Of a stretch of 20,729 nucleotides of DNA, positions 13,665-20,729 are shown piece by piece. Origin of the DNA: a virus. The translations under genes were made by a program, and so were the position numbers. The stretch covers positions 1-20,729 of the IMG/VR virus record IMGVR_UViG_3300048547_000256. One strand, given 5' to 3'. The notes under the pieces were generated by a model that saw only the letters and a list, made by a program, of their open reading frames with translations, was not told the origin of the DNA and ran no database searches. How positions within the stretch are numbered: the first letter of the stretch is position 1; each line of letters opens with the position of its first letter.

Positions 13665-15205
13665 GCCATGCTTCTTACTAAGGCGCCTAATCCCTCTTCG
13701 CCTATTTTCTCAGCCATTTCACCATTAGGTCCTAAAGTATCTTGTAAATATTCAAGCACCATAGCGCCTATATCTTTTTGTTCTTCTAAATCCATTGGGT
13801 CTGCGCCCATTTGCATGCCTAAACCTCTTACAGTTCTAGCATTAACAACAAATTCACCATCGCTTAACATTGCTGGAATTTTATCTTCACGCTCTCCTCC
13901 AGGGCCAGATACTAATTCATCTGTTTCTGGAAAAAATTTGCCTTCAATTAACATTCCATCGTTTGCATATTCTACGCCAGCAACTTTTCTTGGCGCTGCC
14001 ATTCTGCCATCTGGTTGCATACCTAAATTAAAATCTACTCTTTCTTTAGGAGGGGCTGCCATAGCACTAAAAGGTCCAGGGTTAGCAGCGTTATAAGCCT
14101 TTGTTACTTCAGAAAAATATGGTCTGTAAAGCGCTTTGTATGGTGCATCAGAAGCTACATACTGAGGACTCAAAGGTAATGTTTGCTGTCCTATTTGTAA
14201 ATTTATTAATTGTTTTTGTACAGCTTTGTCGGCCGCTGATAAAGGAGATGCGTCTATTAAAGATAACATCTGTCTTTGACTTGCTGCTTGTTCGTCTCCC
14301 ATTCGAGATCCAGACATATTCATATTGGCAGAAACAGGATTGTTAAAACCTGTACTACTTTGTTGACGATTTGTAATATCTTCTAGCAATCCACCTAATC
14401 CTCCTGCCTCACCACTGTATGCATTAGCTAATGGAGCAAAACTAAATGTAGCTTCTCCTCCCATATACATGTTTCTAATACCGCCTTCAGCCATTCCGCC
14501 TTCAGCCATGCCGACTCTTGTAAAAGGAACTTGGCTAGCTCCAATAGGTTGTCCTACAAATCCTTCAGACATTTGGCCTCCGCCCATGCCGCCCATACCT
14601 TCTGCTATAGCAGCTAAACCATCTGCTACTTTTCCAGCTTTTTCTTTTTTGTCTATATCTTGGTTAGCTAATATTTCTGTTTTTTCTTCTTCTGTAAGAT
14701 CTTCAACATCTTTACCTGTAGCATCTTCTACAATTTCTTCTATGCCTTTTTCTGCCCCTTCAGTTAGTTCTACACCTGAAGATGATGGAGAAAAATATTC
14801 TTTAACTGCGCCGACTCTGTCTTTAGCATAATCCATGATGCCGCCCATAAACATTTCAGCTATCTCTTCATCTTCTTTTTGGTCTTCTATTTCTTCTATC
14901 GCTTGTCTTTTTTTGTATTCTTCAATAGCATCATCTGGACCCATAGAACCGCCAACTCTTGTTACGCCTGCTTTAGCTGCAGGTATAGCATCTCCCATGA
15001 CGGCATTGAAAGCTGTAGTTTCTTCGTCAGCCATGCCTCCAAAAAGATCTGATAATCCAGCAAGATCAACTCCTCCACCATCTGCCAACATAGCTAAACC
15101 ACCAGCGTAAAAACTTTCTGGATCATAGCCCATTTTTCTAACTACATCTGGCCTTTCAGATGCTAATGATTTTAAACCTTGTTGATTTTTATTTATATTT
15201 TTCAT
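13661..15205 (-). CDS. Gly/Met-rich virion-associated protein with LSDGEFVVNARTVRGLG module
   Basis: This encodes a 514-aa protein of unknown function. It has low-complexity segments rich in Gly, Met, Ala and Glu (LAMLADGGGV, MAEGGMAEGG, GGMGGGQMSEG), an acidic region around EEEKTEILANQDIDKKEKA, and near the C-terminus (441-463) the module DKIPAMLSDGEFVV through RTVRGLG, followed by an acidic helix. I recall this module from many marine phage late proteins of unknown role. No enzyme motif is seen. The ATG overlaps the holin stop as ATGA and has no clear ribosome site, so translation is probably coupled. A tandem 15-bp repeat lies within it at 14481-14509. Confidence 0.6.
   Translation of the reverse strand: MKNINKNQQGLKSLASERPDVVRKMGYDPESFYAGGLAMLADGGGVDLAGLSDLFGGMADEETTAFNAVMGDAIPAAKAGVTRVGGSMGPDDAIEEYKKRQAIEEIEDQKEDEEIAEMFMGGIMDYAKDRVGAVKEYFSPSSSGVELTEGAEKGIEEIVEDATGKDVEDLTEEEKTEILANQDIDKKEKAGKVADGLAAIAEGMGGMGGGQMSEGFVGQPIGASQVPFTRVGMAEGGMAEGGIRNMYMGGEATFSFAPLANAYSGEAGGLGGLLEDITNRQQSSTGFNNPVSANMNMSGSRMGDEQAASQRQMLSLIDASPLSAADKAVQKQLINLQIGQQTLPLSPQYVASDAPYKALYRPYFSEVTKAYNAANPGPFSAMAAPPKERVDFNLGMQPDGRMAAPRKVAGVEYANDGMLIEGKFFPETDELVSGPGGEREDKIPAMLSDGEFVVNARTVRGLGMQMGADPMDLEEQKDIGAMVLEYLQDTLGPNGEMAEKIGEEGLGALVRSMA
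14481..14509. repeat. 15-bp-period tandem repeat, two copies, inside a coding region
   Basis: CCGCCTTCAGCCAT occurs at 14481-14494 and 14496-14509. On the coding (minus) strand this gives two MAEGG units. It sits in a low-complexity segment and is likely replication-slippage variation. Confidence 0.7.
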
Positions 15206-15585
15206 TTTTTAGTGTCAGTTTTTTTCATTTTATCGTATGACCTAAGCCCAGACATTCCTAGGAGTGCCATGAGAATCGCAGATAACTGCGAAAAATCAAA
15301 CTCTGGCATATCTATTTGTAAGCCAGAAACTTTTATTATAACCTCAATTATAGGAGATAGTATAAAATGATAACCTAATGCAAAGCTGCATATCCAGCCA
15401 ACAGAAGGTCGCCAGTTTCTTTGAAAGGGCTTACCTTGAGCTTCTATCTTATTTACTTCTATCTGAGCTAGATTAGCTTTATGAAATAAAGTCGATAGCT
15501 CATGGTCTAATTGAGCTTGTAAATCTTTATCTTTAACAAATTTACCAATTAAATTGCTTACTGGCTTTACTAGTGATTCAATCAT
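15202..15585 (-). CDS. Three-TM holin, GTA-type (PF11351-like)
   Basis: This encodes a 127-aa membrane protein. The first 55 residues are amphipathic helix. NWRP (57-60) then begins a hydrophobic block WICSFALGYHFILSPIIEVI (64-83), and a second hydrophobic helix SAILMALLGMSGLRSYDK (102-119) ends in a basic tail. The RNWRP motif, the LLGMSGLRSYDKM ending and the length match the gene-transfer-agent-type 3TM holin family. It would permeabilise the inner membrane so that the endolysin reaches the wall. It lies directly after the M15 endolysin gene (5-bp gap) with AGAGGA upstream of the ATG, forming a conventional lysis pair. Confidence 0.8.
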   Translation of the reverse strand: MIESLVKPVSNLIGKFVKDKDLQAQLDHELSTLFHKANLAQIEVNKIEAQGKPFQRNWRPSVGWICSFALGYHFILSPIIEVIIKVSGLQIDMPEFDFSQLSAILMALLGMSGLRSYDKMKKTDTKK

Positions 15586-15590
15586 AATAC

Positions 15591-16067
15591 TTAATCCTCT
15601 ACTATTCTATAATGGCTACCATCGAAAGTCATGGCTCTGTTCCTATTATCTTTGTCTGATACATAAGATATATGGACCCAGCCACTGCTTGGATTTACAC
15701 CATCATAGTATTCTAAAATTACTTGGTCGAAATTTAATTGATTTTTTACATAATCAAAAAGATCTTGATTGTTTACCCTAGGTATTTCTAAATCTACCGC
15801 CTGACCTAATACATGCTGACTAGTATCAGAAGAGCCAATGTATCTGTTAAGAGTGATACTGCGATAAGCACTATTAGGGCTAAAAGGAATTTTGAAATGA
15901 TTCCTAATTGGTTGAACGATGTTTTTACATAGTCGTTCAAGGTTTTTAAAAGTTTCTTCATCATGAACACAATTATCTATATTTTTTCTCTTTGCTACAA
16001 AACTTTTTTCAAACTCTTTTAGTTTAAAATTTTTACTTAATTTAGTATCGCTATCCCATTTACTCAT
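15591..16067 (-). CDS. M15-family peptidase endolysin
   Basis: This encodes a 158-aa peptidase of the M15_3 type, a zinc-dependent D-Ala or L-Ala-D-Glu carboxy/endopeptidase that cuts peptidoglycan stem peptides. Visible signature residues are SAYRS (66-70), LN near 73-74, SQH85-VLGQAVD92 and GWVH132-IS. H85, D92 and H132 are the expected zinc ligands. No signal peptide is present, so it depends on the holin encoded next. It occupies most of the protein, with no separate wall-binding domain. AAGGTGAG lies nine bases before the ATG, inside the end of the preceding gene. Confidence 0.87.
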   Translation of the reverse strand: MSKWDSDTKLSKNFKLKEFEKSFVAKRKNIDNCVHDEETFKNLERLCKNIVQPIRNHFKIPFSPNSAYRSITLNRYIGSSDTSQHVLGQAVDLEIPRVNNQDLFDYVKNQLNFDQVILEYYDGVNPSSGWVHISYVSDKDNRNRAMTFDGSHYRIVED

Positions 16068-16068
16068 T

Positions 16069-16398
16069 TTATATACTCACCTTTATTGATATTGATCCTT
16101 CTTCATTAACAGTTACTTCTCCTAAAGAAGCATTTGCTTGTAAAGAAGTTTTTGATGTACTTGTAATATCTTTAAAACCTGAACCATCAAAAAATTCTAA
16201 AAGATTAGTATCAGTATTAAATACTAAATCTCCTGGATTAAAATTATCTATTAATTTTCTTTGTTCGTTTGTTATAGGCGTAGCATTTAAGTCTACCTTT
16301 TGCAGATTTATTTCTAATATTCTGACTAATCTATTAAATACTTCTGGCGTTATTTCTAACCCAGCTAAAGGCAATCTAGTTTCTAGTATCTTGGCCAT
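16069..16398 (-). CDS. Small virion protein, neck or fibre-base type
   Basis: This encodes a 109-aa protein of no firm family. The N-terminal half is helical (EVFNRLVRILEINLQKVDL). The segment at about 56-78, GDLVFNTDTNLLEFFDGSGF, is the kind of short β-unit common in phage fibre and appendage proteins (a G-x-hydrophobic-NT, YDG-x-G/W pattern). The C-terminal 25 residues are β-prone. It shares one base with the nozzle gene upstream (TAATG) and precedes the endolysin. A small tail connector or fibre-attachment protein is the best guess from context. Confidence 0.5.
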   Translation of the reverse strand: MAKILETRLPLAGLEITPEVFNRLVRILEINLQKVDLNATPITNEQRKLIDNFNPGDLVFNTDTNLLEFFDGSGFKDITSTSKTSLQANASLGEVTVNEEGSISIKVSI

Positions 16399-18287
16399 TA
16401 TCTTCTTCCGTCTTCTCTAAAATTAAATCTAGTTGCTCCTAATCTAAACTCCATACCGTTTCTTACCGACACATCGTTGTCATCGTCAGACTCTATTCTA
16501 TAAATCGCTTGTCGAGCTCTTGCTCTAGTATCTATTTTTTTTGTTGTGTTAGTGATTGATGAGGTAACTTTTGTTGTCGGTGTATCATTTGGGAAGTCTC
16601 TGGTTTTTAAAACAACATTTAATGCTGCGTTACCATTGCTCCCGGTAAATCTTATATCTGGAATTATTTCTCTAACTGAAATAAATTTATCGCCATCTTC
16701 TAAATCAAAATCTCCTGACTCTATAAAAACATTATCCATTGGCGAGCCATCAGCATCATTACCATTTTCGTGATCGTATAAGTAAAAAGAATTACTATCT
16801 TTTCCAATTGCCATAGGGTATTGAAATATACCTCTATCAATCCAAGAGGATCTTGCTAATTCTCCTATGCTCCATACCTGTTCTAAGTAATTAAAGACTA
16901 CATATTTATCTGGTTCAGTAGATGAACTAGAACAATAAAACCAGCCTACTTCATTAAATTCTCTATTAGTAAAAGCAAAGTTTTTGTAAACTTCATTTAA
17001 GTTCATATCATCATAAACATGATTTAAAACAGAACAAGGCAATCTTTGAACAGAACCGTTGTAGAAATAAAATCCATCTGCTGCCATCCAATAAGCTCCG
17101 TTGTCTGCATTTATTGCTGCTTTTGGCCCAATCAAACCAACACTCTCACTAATTAAATTAACTCCAAAAGTAAACGGAGCGCCAATAAATTGTAGCGAGT
17201 GCATTGAAACATCAGTCCAGATTAAAGTTTCTTGCCTAGCTTTTAATGCCCCTACTATTAAAGATCCAGAGGATATTCTTATTGAACCAGCTGTATTAGT
17301 AGCTTTAGATTCAAACTCCAATAAATTTTCTTGATCAGAAAAAGATATTAATAATGGATCTATTACGCCAGTTCTTGCGGTACCATTTGCATTTAAAGTA
17401 TCAGAACCTAAAACAATTAAATGCCTATCAATATCAGAAGTTAGTACTTGCAAACAACGAGTCGGAACTAAATTAGCTCCAGATATATTTTGTAATTCTA
17501 CTGCTCTAGTTGTTAATCCATTGGTAGCGTCCCATCTAAATAAAGAACCTGCTCTAGGATTTATTATTAAGTCTTCGCCAAAATTATCATGAGTCCATAT
17601 TCTTAATGTATTGTTGGCTGCTAAAGGAGTAGAAGAACCCCAACCACTAGAACTCCAAGTTCCAGCACCCCAACCAGTAGAAGCTACAAAAGAATCTAAT
17701 CCAACATTTAATTGATAAGCTGCTACTGTGCTACCACCACCATTTCCGCTATCAGAAGAATTGGCTAAAACAGAGTTGCCGCTAGTATCTTTTGCTTCAA
17801 TGGTATAACTATTACCATCAACAATACTAGCAATTTGATATTCTTGATTTAATACAGTTGCTGTTATATTACCCCCTAAACTTGCAGCTCCACTAAAGGT
17901 TACAAAATCATTAATTGAAGCTCCATGTCCATTTTCAGTAACTGTTATCGTAGCGTCGCTATTTCCAACTTTAGCAAATGTTGCATCGCCAGCAGAGGTT
18001 GTTTCCCTAAGAGGAGTAATATCGTTAAAATTAGATCCCTCTTTTATGTAATATTTAAAAGTAGTACCAAGGCCTAAAAGATCTGTACCATCTAATTTTA
18101 TCCAATCGTGTAAGGCTCTAGGAGTTCCTAATAAAGTAGAACTAGAATTTTTTGCCCAACCTCCTATTTTTTCTGGAAGTCCTTTTCTAAACCTAACTAG
18201 ATTGCCATCGAACCAACCATTCTCTGCGGTAAGACTGGTCCCTTCTTTATCTATTCCGGGTTTAAATAAAATCTTATTGTAAGGCAT
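16398..18287 (-). CDS. Predicted tail nozzle / DNA-stabilisation protein (P22 gp10-like)
   Basis: This encodes a 629-aa β-rich protein. The opening KPGIDKEGTSLTAENGWFDG and the LVRFRKGLPEKIGGW block (30-44) are typical of podovirus nozzle or packaged-DNA-stabilisation proteins that close the tail channel. Repeated blade-like β-segments follow, with ISFSDQENLLEFE, WMAADGFYFYNG and VVFNYLEQVWSIG among them, suggesting a propeller-like fold. Residues about 100-190 are a Gly/Ser/Thr-rich insert with a GHGASINDFVTFSG unit resembling the FCCH-like modules of other phage structural proteins. The C-terminus is strand-rich and basic (NFREDGRR). P22 gp10-like assignment rests on architecture, not on close identity I could confirm. 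Confidence 0.65.
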   Translation of the reverse strand: MPYNKILFKPGIDKEGTSLTAENGWFDGNLVRFRKGLPEKIGGWAKNSSSTLLGTPRALHDWIKLDGTDLLGLGTTFKYYIKEGSNFNDITPLRETTSAGDATFAKVGNSDATITVTENGHGASINDFVTFSGAASLGGNITATVLNQEYQIASIVDGNSYTIEAKDTSGNSVLANSSDSGNGGGSTVAAYQLNVGLDSFVASTGWGAGTWSSSGWGSSTPLAANNTLRIWTHDNFGEDLIINPRAGSLFRWDATNGLTTRAVELQNISGANLVPTRCLQVLTSDIDRHLIVLGSDTLNANGTARTGVIDPLLISFSDQENLLEFESKATNTAGSIRISSGSLIVGALKARQETLIWTDVSMHSLQFIGAPFTFGVNLISESVGLIGPKAAINADNGAYWMAADGFYFYNGSVQRLPCSVLNHVYDDMNLNEVYKNFAFTNREFNEVGWFYCSSSSTEPDKYVVFNYLEQVWSIGELARSSWIDRGIFQYPMAIGKDSNSFYLYDHENGNDADGSPMDNVFIESGDFDLEDGDKFISVREIIPDIRFTGSNGNAALNVVLKTRDFPNDTPTTKVTSSITNTTKKIDTRARARQAIYRIESDDDNDVSVRNGMEFRLGATRFNFREDGRR

Positions 18288-18304
18288 ACTAAATACCTAC
18301 CTTG

Positions 18305-18514
18305 TTAAAAAAGAGTTTGTTGCGCTAAGTAAGCTGTAACACTTAAAAATACCGTTACGGTAAAAATTAAACTGTTCCTTATACTTTTGTTTATTGAAGT
18401 AATGCCTTGTTCAATAGCATCTAAACGTCTGTAATTTTCTCTCCATCTTTGTTCACAAGCTGCTTCATGTGAGCTAAGTCTTTTATCTATTTCTGTTACT
18501 GTAGTTCTTGCCAT
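18305..18514 (-). CDS. 69-aa coiled-coil protein with C-terminal membrane anchor (XhlA-like)
   Basis: This is a small protein with a charged, heptad-like N-terminus (TVTEIDKRLSSHEAACEQRW and a following LDAIEQGITSINKSI) and a single hydrophobic segment at about 46-65 (RNSLIFTVTVFLSVTAYLA). A cytoplasmic coiled coil followed by a C-terminal membrane anchor is the plan of haemolysin XhlA-type phage accessory proteins. XhlA acts with a holin in Bacillus phage PBSX; similarity here is in layout only. It sits between the nozzle gene and another small membrane protein gene, away from the main holin/endolysin pair. Confidence 0.6.
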   Translation of the reverse strand: MARTTVTEIDKRLSSHEAACEQRWRENYRRLDAIEQGITSINKSIRNSLIFTVTVFLSVTAYLAQQTLF

Positions 18515-18542
18515 GTTTTTTTATATTTCGTTACATTTTATA

Positions 18543-18893
18543 TCAATCTTTACGTTTGTCATCTCTTTCGGATTTAGATAATTTATCAGGCTCTATAAGC
18601 TCTGGCGCATTTAACAAAGTTTTTAACAAAACATCTTGTCGTATTATTTCATTATCTACAGATCTAACTCTGTCTATTAGCTGAATTAATATACCCGTTT
18701 GCGAGTCTAATTTAGAATCTAGTCTTTTTTCCATAGCTGCCATGCTTTCATTTATCTTGTCATCAACTACATCTATTTTTTGTTCCATGCCATTAATGAT
18801 TTTGTTTAAAAGTTTCCAAAGAAAAAATCCTAAACCTAAAGTTGCTGCTATTGGAAATCCTACTTCGTTAATTATTTTAACTAGATCGTCCAC
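18543..18893 (-). CDS. 116-aa protein with N-terminal TM helix and coiled coil, holin-like
   Basis: The start is a GTG. Residues 11-33 (VGFPIAATLGLGFFLWKLLNKII) form a membrane helix. A long charged coiled coil follows (KIDVVDDKINESMAAMEKRL and on to about 90), then a basic tail (KLSKSERDDKRKD). N-terminal TM plus coiled coil resembles BhlA-type holin-like or spanin-like proteins, though no lipobox is present. An in-frame TAG just upstream limits the start to this GTG (or a rare ATT). It is flanked by a 44-aa TM protein and the 69-aa C-anchored protein, making a cluster of three small membrane proteins. Confidence 0.6.
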   Translation of the reverse strand: MDDLVKIINEVGFPIAATLGLGFFLWKLLNKIINGMEQKIDVVDDKINESMAAMEKRLDSKLDSQTGILIQLIDRVRSVDNEIIRQDVLLKTLLNAPELIEPDKLSKSERDDKRKD

Positions 18894-18904
18894 TGCAATC
18901 TAAA

Positions 18905-19039
18905 TTAAAAATAACTTTTTAAATCTTCCCAATACCCTTTTAACTTATCGTCTAAAGTTTTATTTGCATAAGGAGCTACAGCTTTTAATAAAGCTTTACC
19001 AACTACTAATACAAATATTATCCATAATAAAGTTTCCAT
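18905..19039 (-). CDS. 44-aa single-TM membrane peptide
   Basis: This short gene fits the gap between the 116-aa and 243-aa genes. The product starts METLLWIIFVLVVGKALLKA, a membrane helix, and then has a charged, aromatic tail (NKTLDDKLKGYWEDLKSYF). TAAGGAT lies immediately before the ATG, closer than ideal, so translation may rely on coupling to the TGA at 19054-19052. The clear hydrophobic-then-charged pattern makes chance unlikely. It is the third small membrane protein in a row here, and a lysis or membrane-association role is plausible but unproven. Confidence 0.6.
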   Translation of the reverse strand: METLLWIIFVLVVGKALLKAVAPYANKTLDDKLKGYWEDLKSYF

Positions 19040-19051
19040 ATCCTTAATATA

Positions 19052-19783
19052 TCATGCAATTGTTAATGTTTGATAATCTGTACTTTGATACGAGTTAACT
19101 CTAGGAGAACCCAATATTAAATTTTCAGGACCAGCTGAGGCATTGTAAGGAGTGTACGTGTTTAAAGTCCAAGTCCAAATAGTCCTGCCTGTATAATAAG
19201 AATAATTTGCAGAAGCTCTTGTAAATACATAAGGATTACTATAATTACTGTAAGGATGATATAGAGAAATAGAAGTCCAACCAGAATTATAAACTGCATT
19301 ATCTAAAGCAAAAGTATAGGTTACGGCAGTGGGAACACCGCCAAAAAATGCAGCACTTGAATAGCTAGAATAAAATCCTGCTACAGTTGCTCCCATCCAA
19401 GTAGAGTTATTTAGCCAAGCACCCATAGGTTGAACATTATTTCCTACACTATCTGTTCCTAAATTTATATTTGAATTTACATAACCGTTATGTCTAGTGG
19501 TATATTGACTGTTAACAATATAAATTACAGAATATTTCTCTGCGACTGTTAGAGTACCAGTTAAACTTGGAGAGCCTGTTAAACTAGTTCTTGGATCATT
19601 AGTAGCCCCATAAAAATCTCCTATTTCAATAGCAGTGCCTGAACTAGAATTTATAGTTTGTCCAGCACCTGCTTGTAGGCCTCTAATATCAGTATCGTTT
19701 ATTGTGCATGCTGAACCAGAGGAGCCTCCAGCTTCTATGTGTATTTGATTTAAAGTTAAGTTACCGCTAGTTGCTAGAGTCAT
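19052..19783 (-). CDS. Tail fibre / appendage protein
   Basis: This encodes a 243-aa protein. The N-terminus (MTLATSGNLTLNQIHIEAGG, then CTINDTDIRGL and IEIGDFYGA) follows a pattern I associate with marine phage appendage proteins: 'SG.i.L..I..EAGGSSG', then 'D.diRgL', then a 'FYGA'-type end. The rest is Ser/Thr/Asn/Tyr-rich with few charges (HPYSNYSNPYVFT, YNASAGPENLILG), as expected of a β-structured adhesin domain. Its start overlaps the end of the upstream fibre gene by 17 bp, suggesting co-assembly. Host recognition is a reasonable inference; no enzyme motif is seen. Confidence 0.6.
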   Translation of the reverse strand: MTLATSGNLTLNQIHIEAGGSSGSACTINDTDIRGLQAGAGQTINSSSGTAIEIGDFYGATNDPRTSLTGSPSLTGTLTVAEKYSVIYIVNSQYTTRHNGYVNSNINLGTDSVGNNVQPMGAWLNNSTWMGATVAGFYSSYSSAAFFGGVPTAVTYTFALDNAVYNSGWTSISLYHPYSNYSNPYVFTRASANYSYYTGRTIWTWTLNTYTPYNASAGPENLILGSPRVNSYQSTDYQTLTIA

Positions 19784-20729
19784 TTTTCAGTTCTTCTACT
19801 TGTTTACTTAAATCTTTAACTGCTTCTATAAGTAGTCCTACTGTATTAGCGTATTTCATAGTTTTTACTGTGCCTAACTCTTTGTCTTCATGTTCATCTA
19901 CTAGCTCTGGCACCACTTTCTCTACTTCGTTAGCTACTACTCCTATTTCTTTTGAGCTGTTTGATTTACGAGTAAAGTGAACGCCTCTTAATTGATTTAC
20001 TTTTTCTAAAGCGTTTTCTATTTGGTAAATGTCTTCTTTCAGCGCCATATCAGAATATGCACCTACGTTACCCGTAGCTGTAAAATTACCGCTAGTATCA
20101 CAACTCAACATAGTAGAGCCAGAATTATTATCAACTCGCCATTGAGTATCAAACTTCATTACAGTATTAGCGTTTGAAGTAAAATAAAGTCTATTCCTGC
20201 CATCAGCGGAACTAATCCAAGCATCATTAGGTAAAGCTGAATTTAATTTTGCACTTATTTGGGTTTGTGCGTTAGATGAAAGTGTATTGATATATTGAAA
20301 CTCTGTACTTGTTACTGAGCCATCAGCTATTTTAGTAGCATCTATTGCAGCACCTGATTTAATATTGGCATCTTCTACATTAGTTAAACTATTACCTGTT
20401 GCGTCTGCATCAAAAGTTTTATTGGTAAAAGTTGTTGTTGAAGTTGCAGTAACATCACTAAAACTGCCACCGTTTCTTGTTGCATTAGCACCTATATCTA
20501 TTTTATCAAAACCGTCAACTACAGCAGCTCCAGACCCAACTCCATCTGTATAAACTAATTTAGTTTTACCATTTGGTATAGTGATATTTGCACCAGATCC
20601 TTGAGATATAATAATGCTGTATGGTCCTGAACTACCTGAATCAGTAGTTGCATTTTCAATAAACCATAATTTTGAAATCGTGTTAGGCGCTAAAGTTATC
20701 GTGCAATTTGCGCCTAAAGCGCCAGTGTA
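19767..20729 (-). CDS. Tail fibre with C-terminal S74 autocleaving chaperone (5' end beyond window)
   Basis: The minus-strand frame is open from 19767 to the window edge without a stop, giving 320 visible residues; the internal ATG at 20159 is not the start. The visible N-terminal part is Ser/Thr/Gly/Asn-rich fibre sequence with units such as DVTATSTTTFTNKTFDAD, DANIKSGAAIDATKIADGSV and FQYINTLSSNAQTQI, typical of trimeric phage fibres. The last 95 residues are a peptidase S74 domain: S226-D-M-A-L-K231-EDI, GVVANEVEKVVPELV and a terminal coiled coil (LIEAVKDLSKQVEELK). The Ser/Lys dyad is intact, so the chaperone should fold the trimer and then be cut off before S226. Confidence 0.8.
   Translation of the reverse strand, partial: YTGALGANCTITLAPNTISKLWFIENATTDSGSSGPYSIIISQGSGANITIPNGKTKLVYTDGVGSGAAVVDGFDKIDIGANATRNGGSFSDVTATSTTTFTNKTFDADATGNSLTNVEDANIKSGAAIDATKIADGSVTSTEFQYINTLSSNAQTQISAKLNSALPNDAWISSADGRNRLYFTSNANTVMKFDTQWRVDNNSGSTMLSCDTSGNFTATGNVGAYSDMALKEDIYQIENALEKVNQLRGVHFTRKSNSSKEIGVVANEVEKVVPELVDEHEDKELGTVKTMKYANTVGLLIEAVKDLSKQVEELKNDSSN

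Noticed and set aside
13668-14831. Plus-strand ORFs (142, 81 and 120 aa) opposite the 514-aa gene
   Set aside because: Ser/Pro-rich shadows produced by the Gly-, Glu- and Met-rich low-complexity coding strand.
19767-20159. A complete 130-aa S74 protein starting at ATG 20159
   Set aside because: The frame stays open upstream to the window edge with fibre-like sequence and no stop, so this is the C-terminal part of a longer fibre.
1-20729. CRISPR array, insertion sequence, prophage integrase or tRNA genes
   Set aside because: Read on both strands, no spaced repeats, transposase or integrase motifs, or tRNA cloverleaf were found.

Overview
The window is an AT-rich piece of a tailed-phage genome. 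The absence of a tape-measure or baseplate gene, together with a P22 gp10-like nozzle protein, very large predicted internal virion proteins, S74-chaperone fibres and a holin/M15 endolysin pair, suggests a short-tailed (podovirus-like) phage. Several protein styles are ones I associate with uncultured marine phages and pelagiphage-like viruses: the short fibre N-terminus with an 'EAGGSSG' motif, the 'LSDGEFVVNARTVRGLG' module, and the DUF669/AAA_24/DEAH helicase cassette. A low-GC marine alphaproteobacterial host such as SAR11 is plausible but is inference only. I see no integrase, tRNA, CRISPR array or IS element. Terminase, portal, major capsid and DNA polymerase are not in this window and presumably lie outside it.

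Layout. (1) Positions 3-5100, plus strand: a tightly packed early operon with stop/start overlaps of 1-14 bp, and one of 116 bp. In order it encodes the end of an upstream gene, a small HTH-like protein, a Sak4/RecA-like AAA_24 ATPase, a 38-aa two-CxxC protein with a GTG start, a DUF669-like ssDNA-binding protein, two hypothetical helical proteins, a 47-aa very basic peptide, a DEAH helicase with a Cys4 ribbon and a PD-(D/E)XK exonuclease with a C-terminal Cys cluster. Together these read as a homologous-recombination/replication module: annealing ATPase, SSB, helicase and exonuclease. A hairpin oriented as a minus-strand terminator sits at 1772-1827. (2) Positions 5101-5424: a separately promoted DUF1289-like cysteine protein. 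(3) Positions 5425-5575: the longest non-coding stretch (151 bp), with three stem-loops, where plus- and minus-strand transcription converge. (4) Positions 5576-6405, minus strand: an HNH nuclease and a DUF1064 nuclease in one two-gene unit. (5) Positions 6466-6645, plus strand: a 59-aa ribbon-helix-helix protein divergent from the nuclease pair across a 60-bp AT-rich promoter region. (6) Positions 6642 to the right edge, minus strand: the late operon, transcribed right to left. It encodes a tail fibre with an S74 domain (cut by the window edge), a second fibre/appendage protein, three small membrane proteins, the nozzle/stabilisation protein, a small neck or fibre-type protein, an M15 endolysin, a 3TM holin, a Gly-rich virion protein, a GNAT-like protein, a second S74-ended protein, a hydrophobic 405-aa protein and a 1389-aa predicted internal virion/ejection protein.

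Five genes reported here fall below usual ORF cut-offs or are truncated at an edge: 3-86, 1165-1281, 2426-2569, 6466-6645 and 18905-19039. No gap without a gene exceeds 300 bases.
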